NCBI RefSeq assembly: GCF_035938995.1
Contig: NZ_DASZGI010000256.1
Coordinates: 1-29,524 of the forward strand
Length of the DNA stretch: 29,524 bases
Direction of reading: 5' to 3'
Source: DASZGI01 sp035938995
GTDB taxonomy: Bacteria > Actinomycetota > Actinomycetes > Streptomycetales > Catenulisporaceae
Every line of letters starts with the position of its first letter. Positions within the stretch are counted from its first letter, which is position 1. Made by a program: the position numbers and the translations under genes. This document shows positions 15,402-21,806 of this stretch, piece after piece. The notes below the pieces were generated by a model, which did no database searches, was not told the DNA's origin, and worked only from the letters and a program-made list of their open reading frames with translations.

Positions 15402-17228
15402 CTAGAGCGAGAGTGCGGGCCGGTATATACGCAGCCACTGATCGAGGTCCAGCACGAATTCCAGGCCCTCGCGCGGGAATCGGTCCCGGCCGTGCGGCGG
15501 GTCGAGCAAGAGGCGGCGCACGGCAGGCGGGTCGAGCAGGTCCAGCGCCGGGCCGGGCCGGTCGAGCAGCGCGGCGACCTGGGCAGTCAGCGCCGCACGG
15601 TAACCGGGGTCGCGGGTCATGGGGTAAGGGCTCTTGTACCGGGCCAGTACCCGCGCGGGGAGCAGGTCGGCGACGGCGGCGCGCAGCAGGCTCTTCTCCC
15701 GCCCGTCGAAGGTCTTCATCGCCCACGGGATGTTGAAGACGTATTCGACGAGCCGGTGGTCGAGGAAGGGCACCCGCACCTCGAGGCCGAGTCCCATGCT
15801 CAGGCGATCGGTGCGGTCCAGCAGGCAGGGCAGGAAACGGGTCAGGTTCAGGTAACCGCACAGGCGTGGTGCGCGTTCGTGGGCCGGGATGCCGGGCGGG
15901 TGCTCCAGTTCCGCGACCGCGCTCTCGTAGAGGTGGGCGCGGTACGCGGGCAGTTCGAGGGACGCGGCCAAGGCGGGGTCGAGCAGGCGGGTCACGTCCG
16001 CATCCGCGAGCACGTTCTCCCACGGGAAGTGGCCCTGCGTGACCCGGTCACCGGCGGACCAGCGGTATCCGCCGAACAGCTCGTCGGCGCCCTCCCCCGA
16101 GACCGTGACGGGGAAGCGCTCGCGTACCGCGCGGAACAGCAGCAGGAGCGAGGTGTCGAAGTCGCCGAGGCCGAGCCCGTCTCGCAGCCGGCATATCAGG
16201 GTCCGATGGGACGGATCGGCGAGGTCCGCCGGGTCGGGCGCGATGCTCCGGTGGCGGGTGCGCAGGTGCCGGACCATCAGCTCGACGTACGGCCGGTCCG
16301 CGTCGCGCCGCATCCGGTCCCGGCCGCGCTCGGGCCCGCCCAGATCAACCGACAGGGTACTTATATTCTCGCCGCCCGCGCGGGCGATCGCGGCGATCGC
16401 GCTGGAGTCCAGGCCGCCGGACAACAGTGCGCACACCGGGACGTCCGCGCGAAACTGCGCGCGTACGGCTTGGCCGAGCAGGGCCCGTATCGTGGCGACG
16501 GTGTCGGGCAGGCTGTCGCGGTGTTCCGCAGGGCTCAGCGACCAGTAGCGCTCGGTGCGCTCACCAGCCGGCGTGATGGTGGTGACCGTGCCGGGCGCCA
16601 CCTCTCGCAGTCCGGCGTAGACGCTGCGCCCCGGCGTCTTGATCATCGGGTGCGAGTCGAGCAGCAATTCGCGCAGGCCGTCCCGGTCGACCCTGGTCGG
16701 CACGGCGGGATGCGCGAGCACCGCCTTGGGCTCGGAGCCGAAGACGACGCCGTCCGGGAGGCGCGTGTAACACAGAGGCTTGATTCCGAGCCGATCGCGC
16801 GCCAGGGTCAGCCGGCGCGCCTCGGGTTCCCAGGCCGCATACGCGAACATGCCCTCCAGCCGGGCCGGCGCCCGCGGTCCCCACGCGTCGACGGCCCGCA
16901 GCACGACCTCGCTGTCGCTGCGGTCCCGGAAGCGGTGGCCGAGCGCGGCCAACTGTGCGCGGATCTCCCGGTGGTTGTAGATCTCCCCGACGAACACGAC
17001 GGCGAGCACGCAGTGTCCATCGCGCTCGATCAGCAGCGGCTGGTGACCGCCGGCCGGGTCGAGCGTGGCCAGCCGTGTGTGCCCGAGGCCCGCGCCGTCC
17101 TGTTCCCACCGGCCGGAGGCGTCCGGCCCGCGGCAGGCGAGCGTCTCGGTCATCAGCTTCAGCGAAGTCGCCCGCGTGGCCGCGGGCGGCCCGCCCTCGA
17201 GGCCCGCATACCCAACCAAGCCGCACAT
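15402..17228 (-). CDS. Asparagine synthetase B-like ATP-dependent amide-forming enzyme
   Basis: A 608-residue two-domain protein. The N-terminal glutaminase domain starts MCGLVGYAG with nucleophile Cys2; R52 (HTRLATLD) and D105 (RSDSEVV) are kept. The oxyanion-hole Asn of FNGEIYN is replaced by Val80 (VFVGEIYN), so glutamine hydrolysis may be weak. The synthetase domain has the pyrophosphate loop SGGLDSS (from S270), GEGADELFGGY, the MGLGLEVRVPFLDH block and YKSPYP. Homologues make asparagine, amidate peptide C-termini (thiopeptide pathways) or close macrolactams (lasso cyclases, beta-lactam synthetase). Here it leads a peptide/P450 operon, so adenylation of a peptide carboxylate is the favoured inference. 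Plain asparagine synthesis is the alternative. Only a weak ribosome site (GGAAGAAG) precedes the ATG, chosen because Cys must be residue 2. Confidence 0.85.
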   Translation of the reverse strand: MCGLVGYAGLEGGPPAATRATSLKLMTETLACRGPDASGRWEQDGAGLGHTRLATLDPAGGHQPLLIERDGHCVLAVVFVGEIYNHREIRAQLAALGHRFRDRSDSEVVLRAVDAWGPRAPARLEGMFAYAAWEPEARRLTLARDRLGIKPLCYTRLPDGVVFGSEPKAVLAHPAVPTRVDRDGLRELLLDSHPMIKTPGRSVYAGLREVAPGTVTTITPAGERTERYWSLSPAEHRDSLPDTVATIRALLGQAVRAQFRADVPVCALLSGGLDSSAIAAIARAGGENISTLSVDLGGPERGRDRMRRDADRPYVELMVRHLRTRHRSIAPDPADLADPSHRTLICRLRDGLGLGDFDTSLLLLFRAVRERFPVTVSGEGADELFGGYRWSAGDRVTQGHFPWENVLADADVTRLLDPALAASLELPAYRAHLYESAVAELEHPPGIPAHERAPRLCGYLNLTRFLPCLLDRTDRLSMGLGLEVRVPFLDHRLVEYVFNIPWAMKTFDGREKSLLRAAVADLLPARVLARYKSPYPMTRDPGYRAALTAQVAALLDRPGPALDLLDPPAVRRLLLDPPHGRDRFPREGLEFVLDLDQWLRIYRPALSL

Positions 17229-17291
17229 GTCAGCATGCTTCTTCCGCTCCGGTGTCCTCGACCGCGCGTCTCCAGCGTGGATCGGCGGGGG

Positions 17292-17330
17292 ATTGTCCGG
17301 GGCGAAGCGTTGATGGTCGCTTGATTGTTC
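17292..17330 (-). promoter_or_regulatory. Promoter of the synthetase-like gene with paired 7-bp boxes
   Basis: CAATCAA (17327-17321) and CCATCAA (17316-17310), 11 bp apart, then GACAAT (17297-17292) as -10. The last box is 82 bp from the ATG at 17228. The preceding GAACAATCAA is identical over 10 bases to the copy before the peptide gene, and ACCATCAAC over 9. Confidence 0.62.
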
Positions 17331-17336
17331 TTGCCG

Positions 17337-17353
17337 CGGCTCTACGCGAGCCG
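17337..17353 (-). terminator. Short hairpin after the kinase operon
   Basis: A 6-bp stem (17337-17342 with 17348-17353) with a 5-nt loop begins 2 nt past the stop of the membrane protein gene and separates it from the synthetase promoter. Short, so uncertain. Confidence 0.35.
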
Positions 17354-17355
17354 GC

Positions 17356-18162
17356 TTACTTCGTGCACGTATAGTCGAACGTCGTGGCGGCCGTGACAGT
17401 CGTCGGACTCAGCACGTCGAGCGTAGCCGTGGCCTGCACGCTGCCAGCACCGTTGAATGTCCAGAGCAGCGAGACGTCGACCTGGTGCGCGCCCTTGGCG
17501 ACCTGCTGCTCGAGCACGTCCGACACGGTGCCGTCGCTCCTCTTCCACTGATACGAGATCGTGCCGGGTTCGCCATTGGTCTGGAGCGTGCCGATGACGG
17601 TGGCGGTCGCATCGCATGAGAGGGCGGCCGGGTTGGCGCGGACTGAGGCTCCGGTGACGGTCAGCGGCGAGCTGAGGTGTTGCCACAGCAGAATCGCGAG
17701 CACGACCAGCAGGACCAGGAAGGGCACGAGCCAGCCGATCAGGGTACGTCGACGGCGCTTGCGGTCCGGCCGGCCGGTCCCGCGCCAGATCGCTGCGGCT
17801 TCGACGGGCACGGTCGCGGCCGGTACGCCCGGTCCGAATCGGAGCAGCTGAGTCTGGCCTGATGACGCGGCGTCTCCTGGTGCCCGGTCGGCATCGCTGT
17901 CGGCAAGCACCCTGGTCGATTCGATGATCTCGCGAGTCTGCACGAGCCGCGCGGTGGCTGCCTCATCTGCCGGGTCGTGCTCGAACGCCGCGTATGCGAG
18001 TGTCTGTTGCACCGGTTCCGTCTCAGCCTTCGCCTGCGCGTGGGGCACAAGCGGCACGGTTTGCTGGACGTCTACCGTCTCAAAGGACGCAGACACGTCG
18101 AACGGTTCGGTGGAGCCGTCCTGCCTCCACGCATCCCAGTGCGCTTCGCGCTCGCCGCTCAT
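17356..18162 (-). CDS. Type II membrane protein with extracellular Ig-like domain, kinase partner
   Basis: 268 residues, no family recognised. Residues 1-134 form a hydrophilic acidic cytoplasmic part holding two near-copies, VQQTVPL (32-38) and VQQTLAY (51-57). KRRRR (135-139) and a strong membrane helix (141-161) follow, then an about 105-residue extracellular beta-rich domain with C183 and C266 that could form a disulfide. The start ATG overlaps the kinase stop as ATGA, so the two are coupled. The repeated VQQT threonines are plausible phosphorylation sites for the kinase encoded just upstream; this is inference. Possible roles are sensing of a wall or extracellular signal, or scaffolding. 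Confidence 0.7.
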   Translation of the reverse strand: MSGEREAHWDAWRQDGSTEPFDVSASFETVDVQQTVPLVPHAQAKAETEPVQQTLAYAAFEHDPADEAATARLVQTREIIESTRVLADSDADRAPGDAASSGQTQLLRFGPGVPAATVPVEAAAIWRGTGRPDRKRRRRTLIGWLVPFLVLLVVLAILLWQHLSSPLTVTGASVRANPAALSCDATATVIGTLQTNGEPGTISYQWKRSDGTVSDVLEQQVAKGAHQVDVSLLWTFNGAGSVQATATLDVLSPTTVTAATTFDYTCTK

Positions 18163-19838
18163 TGGATCTCACAGGTCGCCGCGAGGATGTACTGAGAACT
18201 GCCGTCGCCCAAGTCGGCGGCGGGCTGGGTGGACACCGCCACGCCCCAGTACGACGCGTTGGTCGGGAAGCTGTAGCTGTACTTGTTGTCCACGCTGGTC
18301 TGTCCTTGCGGCAAGGTGATCGGCTGATTGTCGATGGTGGTGCGAGCGCCGGTCGGCGTGTCGGAGGTGTACCACTGCAGCGTCAGCGTCCCGGCGGCGG
18401 CGCCGTCCGACGACACGTTGACCGCGACCGTGATGCCGCCCCTGCCGTAGCAAGCGGGCTGTGTCATGCCGAAACTCACCGAATATACGTGGAGCTGGGG
18501 CCCGGTCGTCGGGGTCGTCGACGTCGGGGGCGCGGAGGTGGGACCGGTCGCCTTGGTAGAGGAACCCGCCGTCGGCCCGGGGGCGGGCTGACCCGTCGGA
18601 CCGCCAGCCGACATGCTGGAGCCGGGCGACGGGCCGTGGGTCGCGCTCGGCGAGGCCGAAGCCGAGGTGGACGCGGCTGCTGCGGCGGCTGGATCGGTCG
18701 GGCCGGAGGCGGTGGCCGTCACCGAGGTTGTCGCGCCGGTCGTCGCCCCGGAGACCGCGGCGGCCGGCTTCGTGCCGCCGCCACCCGAGGCCGCCGCGAG
18801 TGCCGCGAACCCGGAGGCGATCACCACCGCCGCTCCGACCCCTGCCAGGGTCCTGCGAAGGTTTCGGGCGCCTGAACGGGCGGCGGCGCCCGCCCCGAGG
18901 TTGGTCGTCGCGAGAGCGGTCGTGCCGGACGGCGGCGTGTGCGTCGTCGTGAGCAAGAGCAGGGGCGATGCGGCCACGAGCGTCGCGAGTTTGCGCTGGC
19001 CCCGCGCCTGCCAGTCCTCGCCGTACGCCGCGCGGGCGATCTGCTCGAGTTCGTCCACGAACTGTCGGGCGCTGGACGGGCGTTCGTCAGGGTCCTTGGC
19101 CAGGCCGGCCCGGATGAGGGGGCGCACGGGCTCCGGGGCCGAATCGTCCGGAATCGGCGCCTGGTTGTGCTGGATCATCAACTCCATCGCCGTGGTTCCG
19201 GCGTAGGGCCTGGACCCGGTGATGCATTCGAAGAAGGTCGCGGTCGCGGAATACACGTCGGCAGCCGCTGTCGCGGGTTCTCCCGTGAACTGCTCGGGAG
19301 CCATGTAGACCGGGGTGCCCGCGGAGACTCCCTTCGCACCGGAGCGCGCCGCGATGCCGAAATCCACGAGCTTTGACATACCCTGCGGGGTGACCAGAAT
19401 GTTCGCCGGCTTGTAGTCCCGGTGCACGACCCCGGCCTCGTGCGCCTCCGCGAGCCCGAGCAGCGAGCCCTTGAGCACGGCCAGCGCCGCTTCCGGGCCG
19501 GTCGCCCCCTCCTCGCTCAGCAGCAGGCGCAGGGCGATCCCCTCGACGAACTCCATCACGATGGCCGCGCCGTCCGGGCCTTCTACGTACTCGTAGAGCC
19601 GGGCGACGTGTTCGGAGCGCAGTTCCCCGAGCAGCTCGGCCTCGTGCCGGTATGCGGTGCGGAAATCCTGGTCCGCGCGCAGTGAGCGCACGAGGTATTT
19701 GATCGCCACCGGTGTCCCGGTCTGCTCGTGCCGGGCGAGCACGACCCGGCCGACGGCACCCGAGCCGAGTTCGCGTTCGTGCACGTAACCTGGGAGTATC
19801 CACACATTTTGGACACCAGGCATGACATCGCGTTCCAT
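18159..19838 (-). CDS. Receptor-type eukaryotic-like Ser/Thr protein kinase (PknB class)
   Basis: 559 residues from ATG 19838 (preceded by a run of six G, 10-15 nt upstream; the ATG at 19823 is an alternative). Kinase motifs are intact: LGSGAVGRV (24-32), VAIK with K47, HRDYKPANI with D141 (Tyr replaces the more common Leu), DFG (159-161) and GTPVYMAPEQF. A membrane helix lies at about 331-350, followed by a long Thr/Ser/Pro/Ala linker and a C-terminal extracellular domain of about 100 residues with two Cys. There are no PASTA repeats, so the ligand differs from the classic PknB muropeptide. It is coupled to a membrane protein of related outline. It is not obviously tied to the adjacent peptide cluster, which has separate promoters. 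Confidence 0.88.
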   Translation of the reverse strand: MERDVMPGVQNVWILPGYVHERELGSGAVGRVVLARHEQTGTPVAIKYLVRSLRADQDFRTAYRHEAELLGELRSEHVARLYEYVEGPDGAAIVMEFVEGIALRLLLSEEGATGPEAALAVLKGSLLGLAEAHEAGVVHRDYKPANILVTPQGMSKLVDFGIAARSGAKGVSAGTPVYMAPEQFTGEPATAAADVYSATATFFECITGSRPYAGTTAMELMIQHNQAPIPDDSAPEPVRPLIRAGLAKDPDERPSSARQFVDELEQIARAAYGEDWQARGQRKLATLVAASPLLLLTTTHTPPSGTTALATTNLGAGAAARSGARNLRRTLAGVGAAVVIASGFAALAAASGGGGTKPAAAVSGATTGATTSVTATASGPTDPAAAAAASTSASASPSATHGPSPGSSMSAGGPTGQPAPGPTAGSSTKATGPTSAPPTSTTPTTGPQLHVYSVSFGMTQPACYGRGGITVAVNVSSDGAAAGTLTLQWYTSDTPTGARTTIDNQPITLPQGQTSVDNKYSYSFPTNASYWGVAVSTQPAADLGDGSSQYILAATCEIQ

Positions 19839-20168
19839 CAACGAATCGCCCCCCAACAGCGATGATCGACAGCACCGGCTGTCGAATACGGCATAGTAGC
19901 GGTTCGATCCATCGGTCCGCGCATACGCCGGTTGCAAAGAACGTCGCGCCGCATCCGGTTGTGATGATCAATTACCGGGCATGTGCCGCCCACCACCTGA
20001 ATTATTCCGTGGGCGCAGTCGGCGGCGCCCCAGACGATCGGGCGGACTTGATGTACGAATGGGCAGATGTTGCTTCTGAGTAGTCCGGAGGCGATTCGGC
20101 GGCTGATCGATCCTCTAGTCTTCTGGTCCGAATCCGCTGCGGGTTCGAGACCGTAAGGAGAACCACTC
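19839..20168. other. 330-nt divergent intergenic region
   Basis: It separates the kinase (minus) from the secreted protein (plus) and must hold both promoters. It is more AT-rich than its surroundings, but no convincing -35/-10 pair, repeat or operator was found. Frames inside it have no ribosome site or coding-like composition. Confidence 0.5.
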
Positions 20169-20723
20169 ATGCGCAAGAGCTTGGTCTTTGGTGCGGCCGG
20201 TGCGGCGGCTGTCGTGTCGGTTGCCCTTGCGGGGACGGCATTCGCGAGCCCGCAGCCGCACCGAGGGCCCGTGGCGCCCGGCCGCAGCGTCACCGCGACG
20301 CTGGAGAACTCCACGTCGTGCACCCTGCAGCTGACCGGGGGAACCGTGGCGGAAGGTCGGCTGACCCAGGACGTGCCGCTGACGATCGGTCCGTACAGCT
20401 CGGGGACCTGGAAGATCACCGGCGCGAACGCGTTCGGGAATCCCGACGCCGACCTGGCCGTGGTCTTCGCGGTCACCGGATGCGCGCAGGCTGGTTCCCA
20501 AGAGGGTTACGCGATGCAGAACTCGGATGCGTACGGCCTCTACTACACCGCGAACGCTTGCGGCGTCAGCCCGGCGCCAGGACTGCAGAACACGTTCACC
20601 GCCGTCGTCGCGTACCACGCGGCGCTGACCATCGACCTGACGGCCGCGGGCGGAGCGCAGGTGAACGGACAAGCCGTCGTCCGGCCGCAGCTTGGTGAAT
20701 GCGGCGGGCTGCCGCTCTCGTAA
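20169..20723 (+). CDS. Small secreted beta-rich protein, possibly aegerolysin-like
   Basis: 184 residues. A clean signal peptide (MRK, hydrophobic core, AFAS cut at about residue 26) is followed by an about 155-residue domain rich in Thr, Gly and beta strands. The section SCTLQLTGGTVAEGRL and then TIGPYSSGTWK recalls aegerolysin and related membrane-binding beta-sandwich proteins (CTLxLxxxxxxxG, TIxPxxSGTW); I hold this only as a resemblance. Four cysteines in the mature part could form two disulfides. ATG 20169 has AAGGAG 8 nt upstream. No partner pore-forming (MACPF) gene is present. Function unknown. Confidence 0.72.
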   Translation: MRKSLVFGAAGAAAVVSVALAGTAFASPQPHRGPVAPGRSVTATLENSTSCTLQLTGGTVAEGRLTQDVPLTIGPYSSGTWKITGANAFGNPDADLAVVFAVTGCAQAGSQEGYAMQNSDAYGLYYTANACGVSPAPGLQNTFTAVVAYHAALTIDLTAAGGAQVNGQAVVRPQLGECGGLPLS

Positions 20724-20775
20724 CGTCGTCGTCGGCGTTGCGAGCGCCGTTCGAGCGTGAGCAGGGTCGAGGGTT

Positions 20776-20798
20776 CTGGAGGCGCGCCGGCGCGCCAG
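20776..20798 (+). terminator. GC-rich palindrome after the secreted protein
   Basis: Two adjacent copies of GGCGCGCC (20781-20788 and 20789-20796) form a self-complementary 16-mer flanked by short partial complements, 53 nt after the stop. Probably a terminator. Confidence 0.4.
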
Positions 20799-20818
20799 AG
20801 TCCCAGTCCCGGTACTGC

Positions 20819-20869
20819 TCTGTGTCTTGGTCGATTCTGTGTCTTAGTCGATTCTGTGTCGTAGTCGAT
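20819..20869. repeat. Three tandem 17-bp repeats
   Basis: Consecutive units at 20819-20835, 20836-20852 and 20853-20869 share TCTGTGTC followed by T/G, T, G/A and GTCGAT; neighbouring units differ by a single base. They fill the gap between two convergent genes, so a promoter role is unlikely. Replication slippage or a binding array are options. Confidence 0.85.
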
Positions 20870-20920
20870 CCACCTCATCGCAGCTCCGGCGACCTCAGCG
20901 CAAGCGTGCGCCAGCGGCGG

Positions 20921-21376
20921 TCACGCGCGATCGACCCTTCGCAACCCGTGCGCGGGGGTCCACCACTCGACGATGAGAACCGTGGCCTTGTCGTCGAGGT
21001 GGGTGTGCACGACCTCGGCGATGTCGGCGTGGAACAGCTCACCGTCCGGTCCTTCGGCGATGAGTCCGGCGGCGATCGCGCGACCGGAGATCTTCGCCTC
21101 GCCCGGCCACTTCGCCTCGTCGCCCTCGACCGGGTCGATGGTGGCGCTGTGCAGGGCGAAACGCGGATCGCGGCGCAGGTCCGCGCCCTTGCGCGCGTCG
21201 GGCATCGAGCCGAAGGCCAGCTCGCCGTCCTCGAAGGCCGTCTCGATCCCCGAGATCCGCGGCGACCCGTCGGCCCGCACGGTCGCGATCGTCTTGTGCC
21301 GGTGGGCGTCGAACAGCGCCCGCACCCGCCGCGCGAAGTCCGGCTCCGCCTGCTCGAAATCCCGCCATGCCGTCAT
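20921..21376 (-). CDS. Pyridoxamine 5'-phosphate oxidase-like (split-barrel flavin-binding) protein
   Basis: 151 residues in the split-barrel fold. The N-terminal helix and strands read FDAHRHKTIATVRADGSPRI, then a strand with FGSMPDARKGADLRRDPRFALH and a C-terminal VLIVEWWTPAHGLRRV. The K-x-x-D-L-R-x-D-P-R-x-A-L stretch is typical of the PNPOx/F420-dependent oxidoreductase superfamily. Start ATG 21376 was chosen because homology begins there, but no good ribosome site is seen. Members bind FMN, F420 or haem and are often redox enzymes of unknown substrate. It is divergent from the sulfur locus. Confidence 0.78.
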   Translation of the reverse strand: MTAWRDFEQAEPDFARRVRALFDAHRHKTIATVRADGSPRISGIETAFEDGELAFGSMPDARKGADLRRDPRFALHSATIDPVEGDEAKWPGEAKISGRAIAAGLIAEGPDGELFHADIAEVVHTHLDDKATVLIVEWWTPAHGLRRVDRA

Positions 21377-21466
21377 GGACCCATGCTCGCACCGACGACC
21401 GGACCGTGTCGGGTCGTGTTCGCCCGCTCGAAGATGTCGCGAACCTGCTGGTCCGCGGCGCGCATG

Positions 21467-21496
21467 TTGACGGGGCGCCGAGAACGCGCCTAAGTT
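21467..21496 (+). promoter_or_regulatory. Sigma-70-like promoter for the sulfur locus
   Basis: TTGACG (21467-21472), an 18-bp spacer and TAAGTT (21491-21496) match the main vegetative promoter pattern of actinomycetes. A start at about 21503 would give a 34-nt leader before the small peptide ORF at 21537. Confidence 0.55.
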
Positions 21497-21536
21497 TCTC
21501 AGGAGGTTACCGGTATTGGGAAGGCGAGGTGGGCTG

Positions 21537-21605
21537 ATGCGGCTTCTGACCTGCCGCCGGCACGTCGACTTCGGCCGCGTCGAGAGCGCGCTCTGTCTGG
21601 CCTGA
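21537..21605 (+). CDS. Cys-containing regulatory leader peptide 1 (22 aa)
   Basis: A 22-codon ORF with GAGG/GGTGGG sequences just upstream. Its core CRRHVDFGRVESALC fits the R-R-H-V-D-x-x-R-V-x-S-A-L-C pattern that I know from short actinobacterial ORFs annotated as putative leader peptides before sulfur-uptake and cysteine genes. Cys6 and Cys20 would sense charged tRNA-Cys: stalling at them under cysteine shortage would change downstream RNA folding. Two mutually exclusive hairpins start at its stop codon. It precedes the ROK regulator by about 200 nt. Confidence 0.7.
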   Translation: MRLLTCRRHVDFGRVESALCLA

Positions 21606-21631
21606 CGGCCGGTGCGCCGTCCGCGGACGGC
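21604..21631 (+). promoter_or_regulatory. Candidate attenuator with mutually exclusive hairpins
   Basis: Segment 1 GACGGC (21604-21609) can pair with segment 2 GCCGTC (21616-21621). Segment 2 can instead pair with segment 3 GACGGC (21626-21631). Segment 1 overlaps the leader stop codon, so a ribosome paused at Cys20 would cover it and favour pairing of 2 with 3. There is no T-tract; control of translation or Rho access is also possible. Confidence 0.45.
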
Positions 21632-21738
21632 ATCGCTCTCGTTCGCTTTCCCGCCAGTCCCGACATCTGAGGGGAAGTCTCCGGCACGGCTCTGCGTCCG
21701 GCTTGAGCCGCGCGCGGTCCTCGCGCGCCGTGCTTGAA

Positions 21739-21752
21739 CGGGAGCGCTCCCG
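21739..21752. promoter_or_regulatory. 14-bp palindromic operator-like site
   Basis: CGGGAGCGCTCCCG is a perfect palindrome 54 nt before the ROK start. Its 12-bp core GGGAGCGCTCCC equals the core of the CebR (LacI-family) box of Streptomyces, though the outer T/A pair is absent. It may be an operator for the ROK protein itself or for a sugar-linked repressor. Confidence 0.45.
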
Positions 21753-21806
21753 GCGCCGCCCAGCGCGAGCCGCCCAGGAATCCCGTCGCACGAGCGGAGA
21801 CCTCCC

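Noticed and set aside
15189..17228. Lasso peptide cluster
   Set aside because: A synthetase-like gene and small peptide are present, but there is no transglutaminase-like B protein or RRE protein. The Glu is the last residue, leaving no tail to thread.
15057..17324. Plus-strand open frame of 755 codons opposite the P450, peptide and synthetase genes
   Set aside because: It is the antisense shadow of GC-rich genes with clear motifs on the minus strand, and its own translation is low-complexity Arg/Gly/Val text.
20819..20869. CRISPR array
   Set aside because: The repeats are contiguous with no spacers and only three units.
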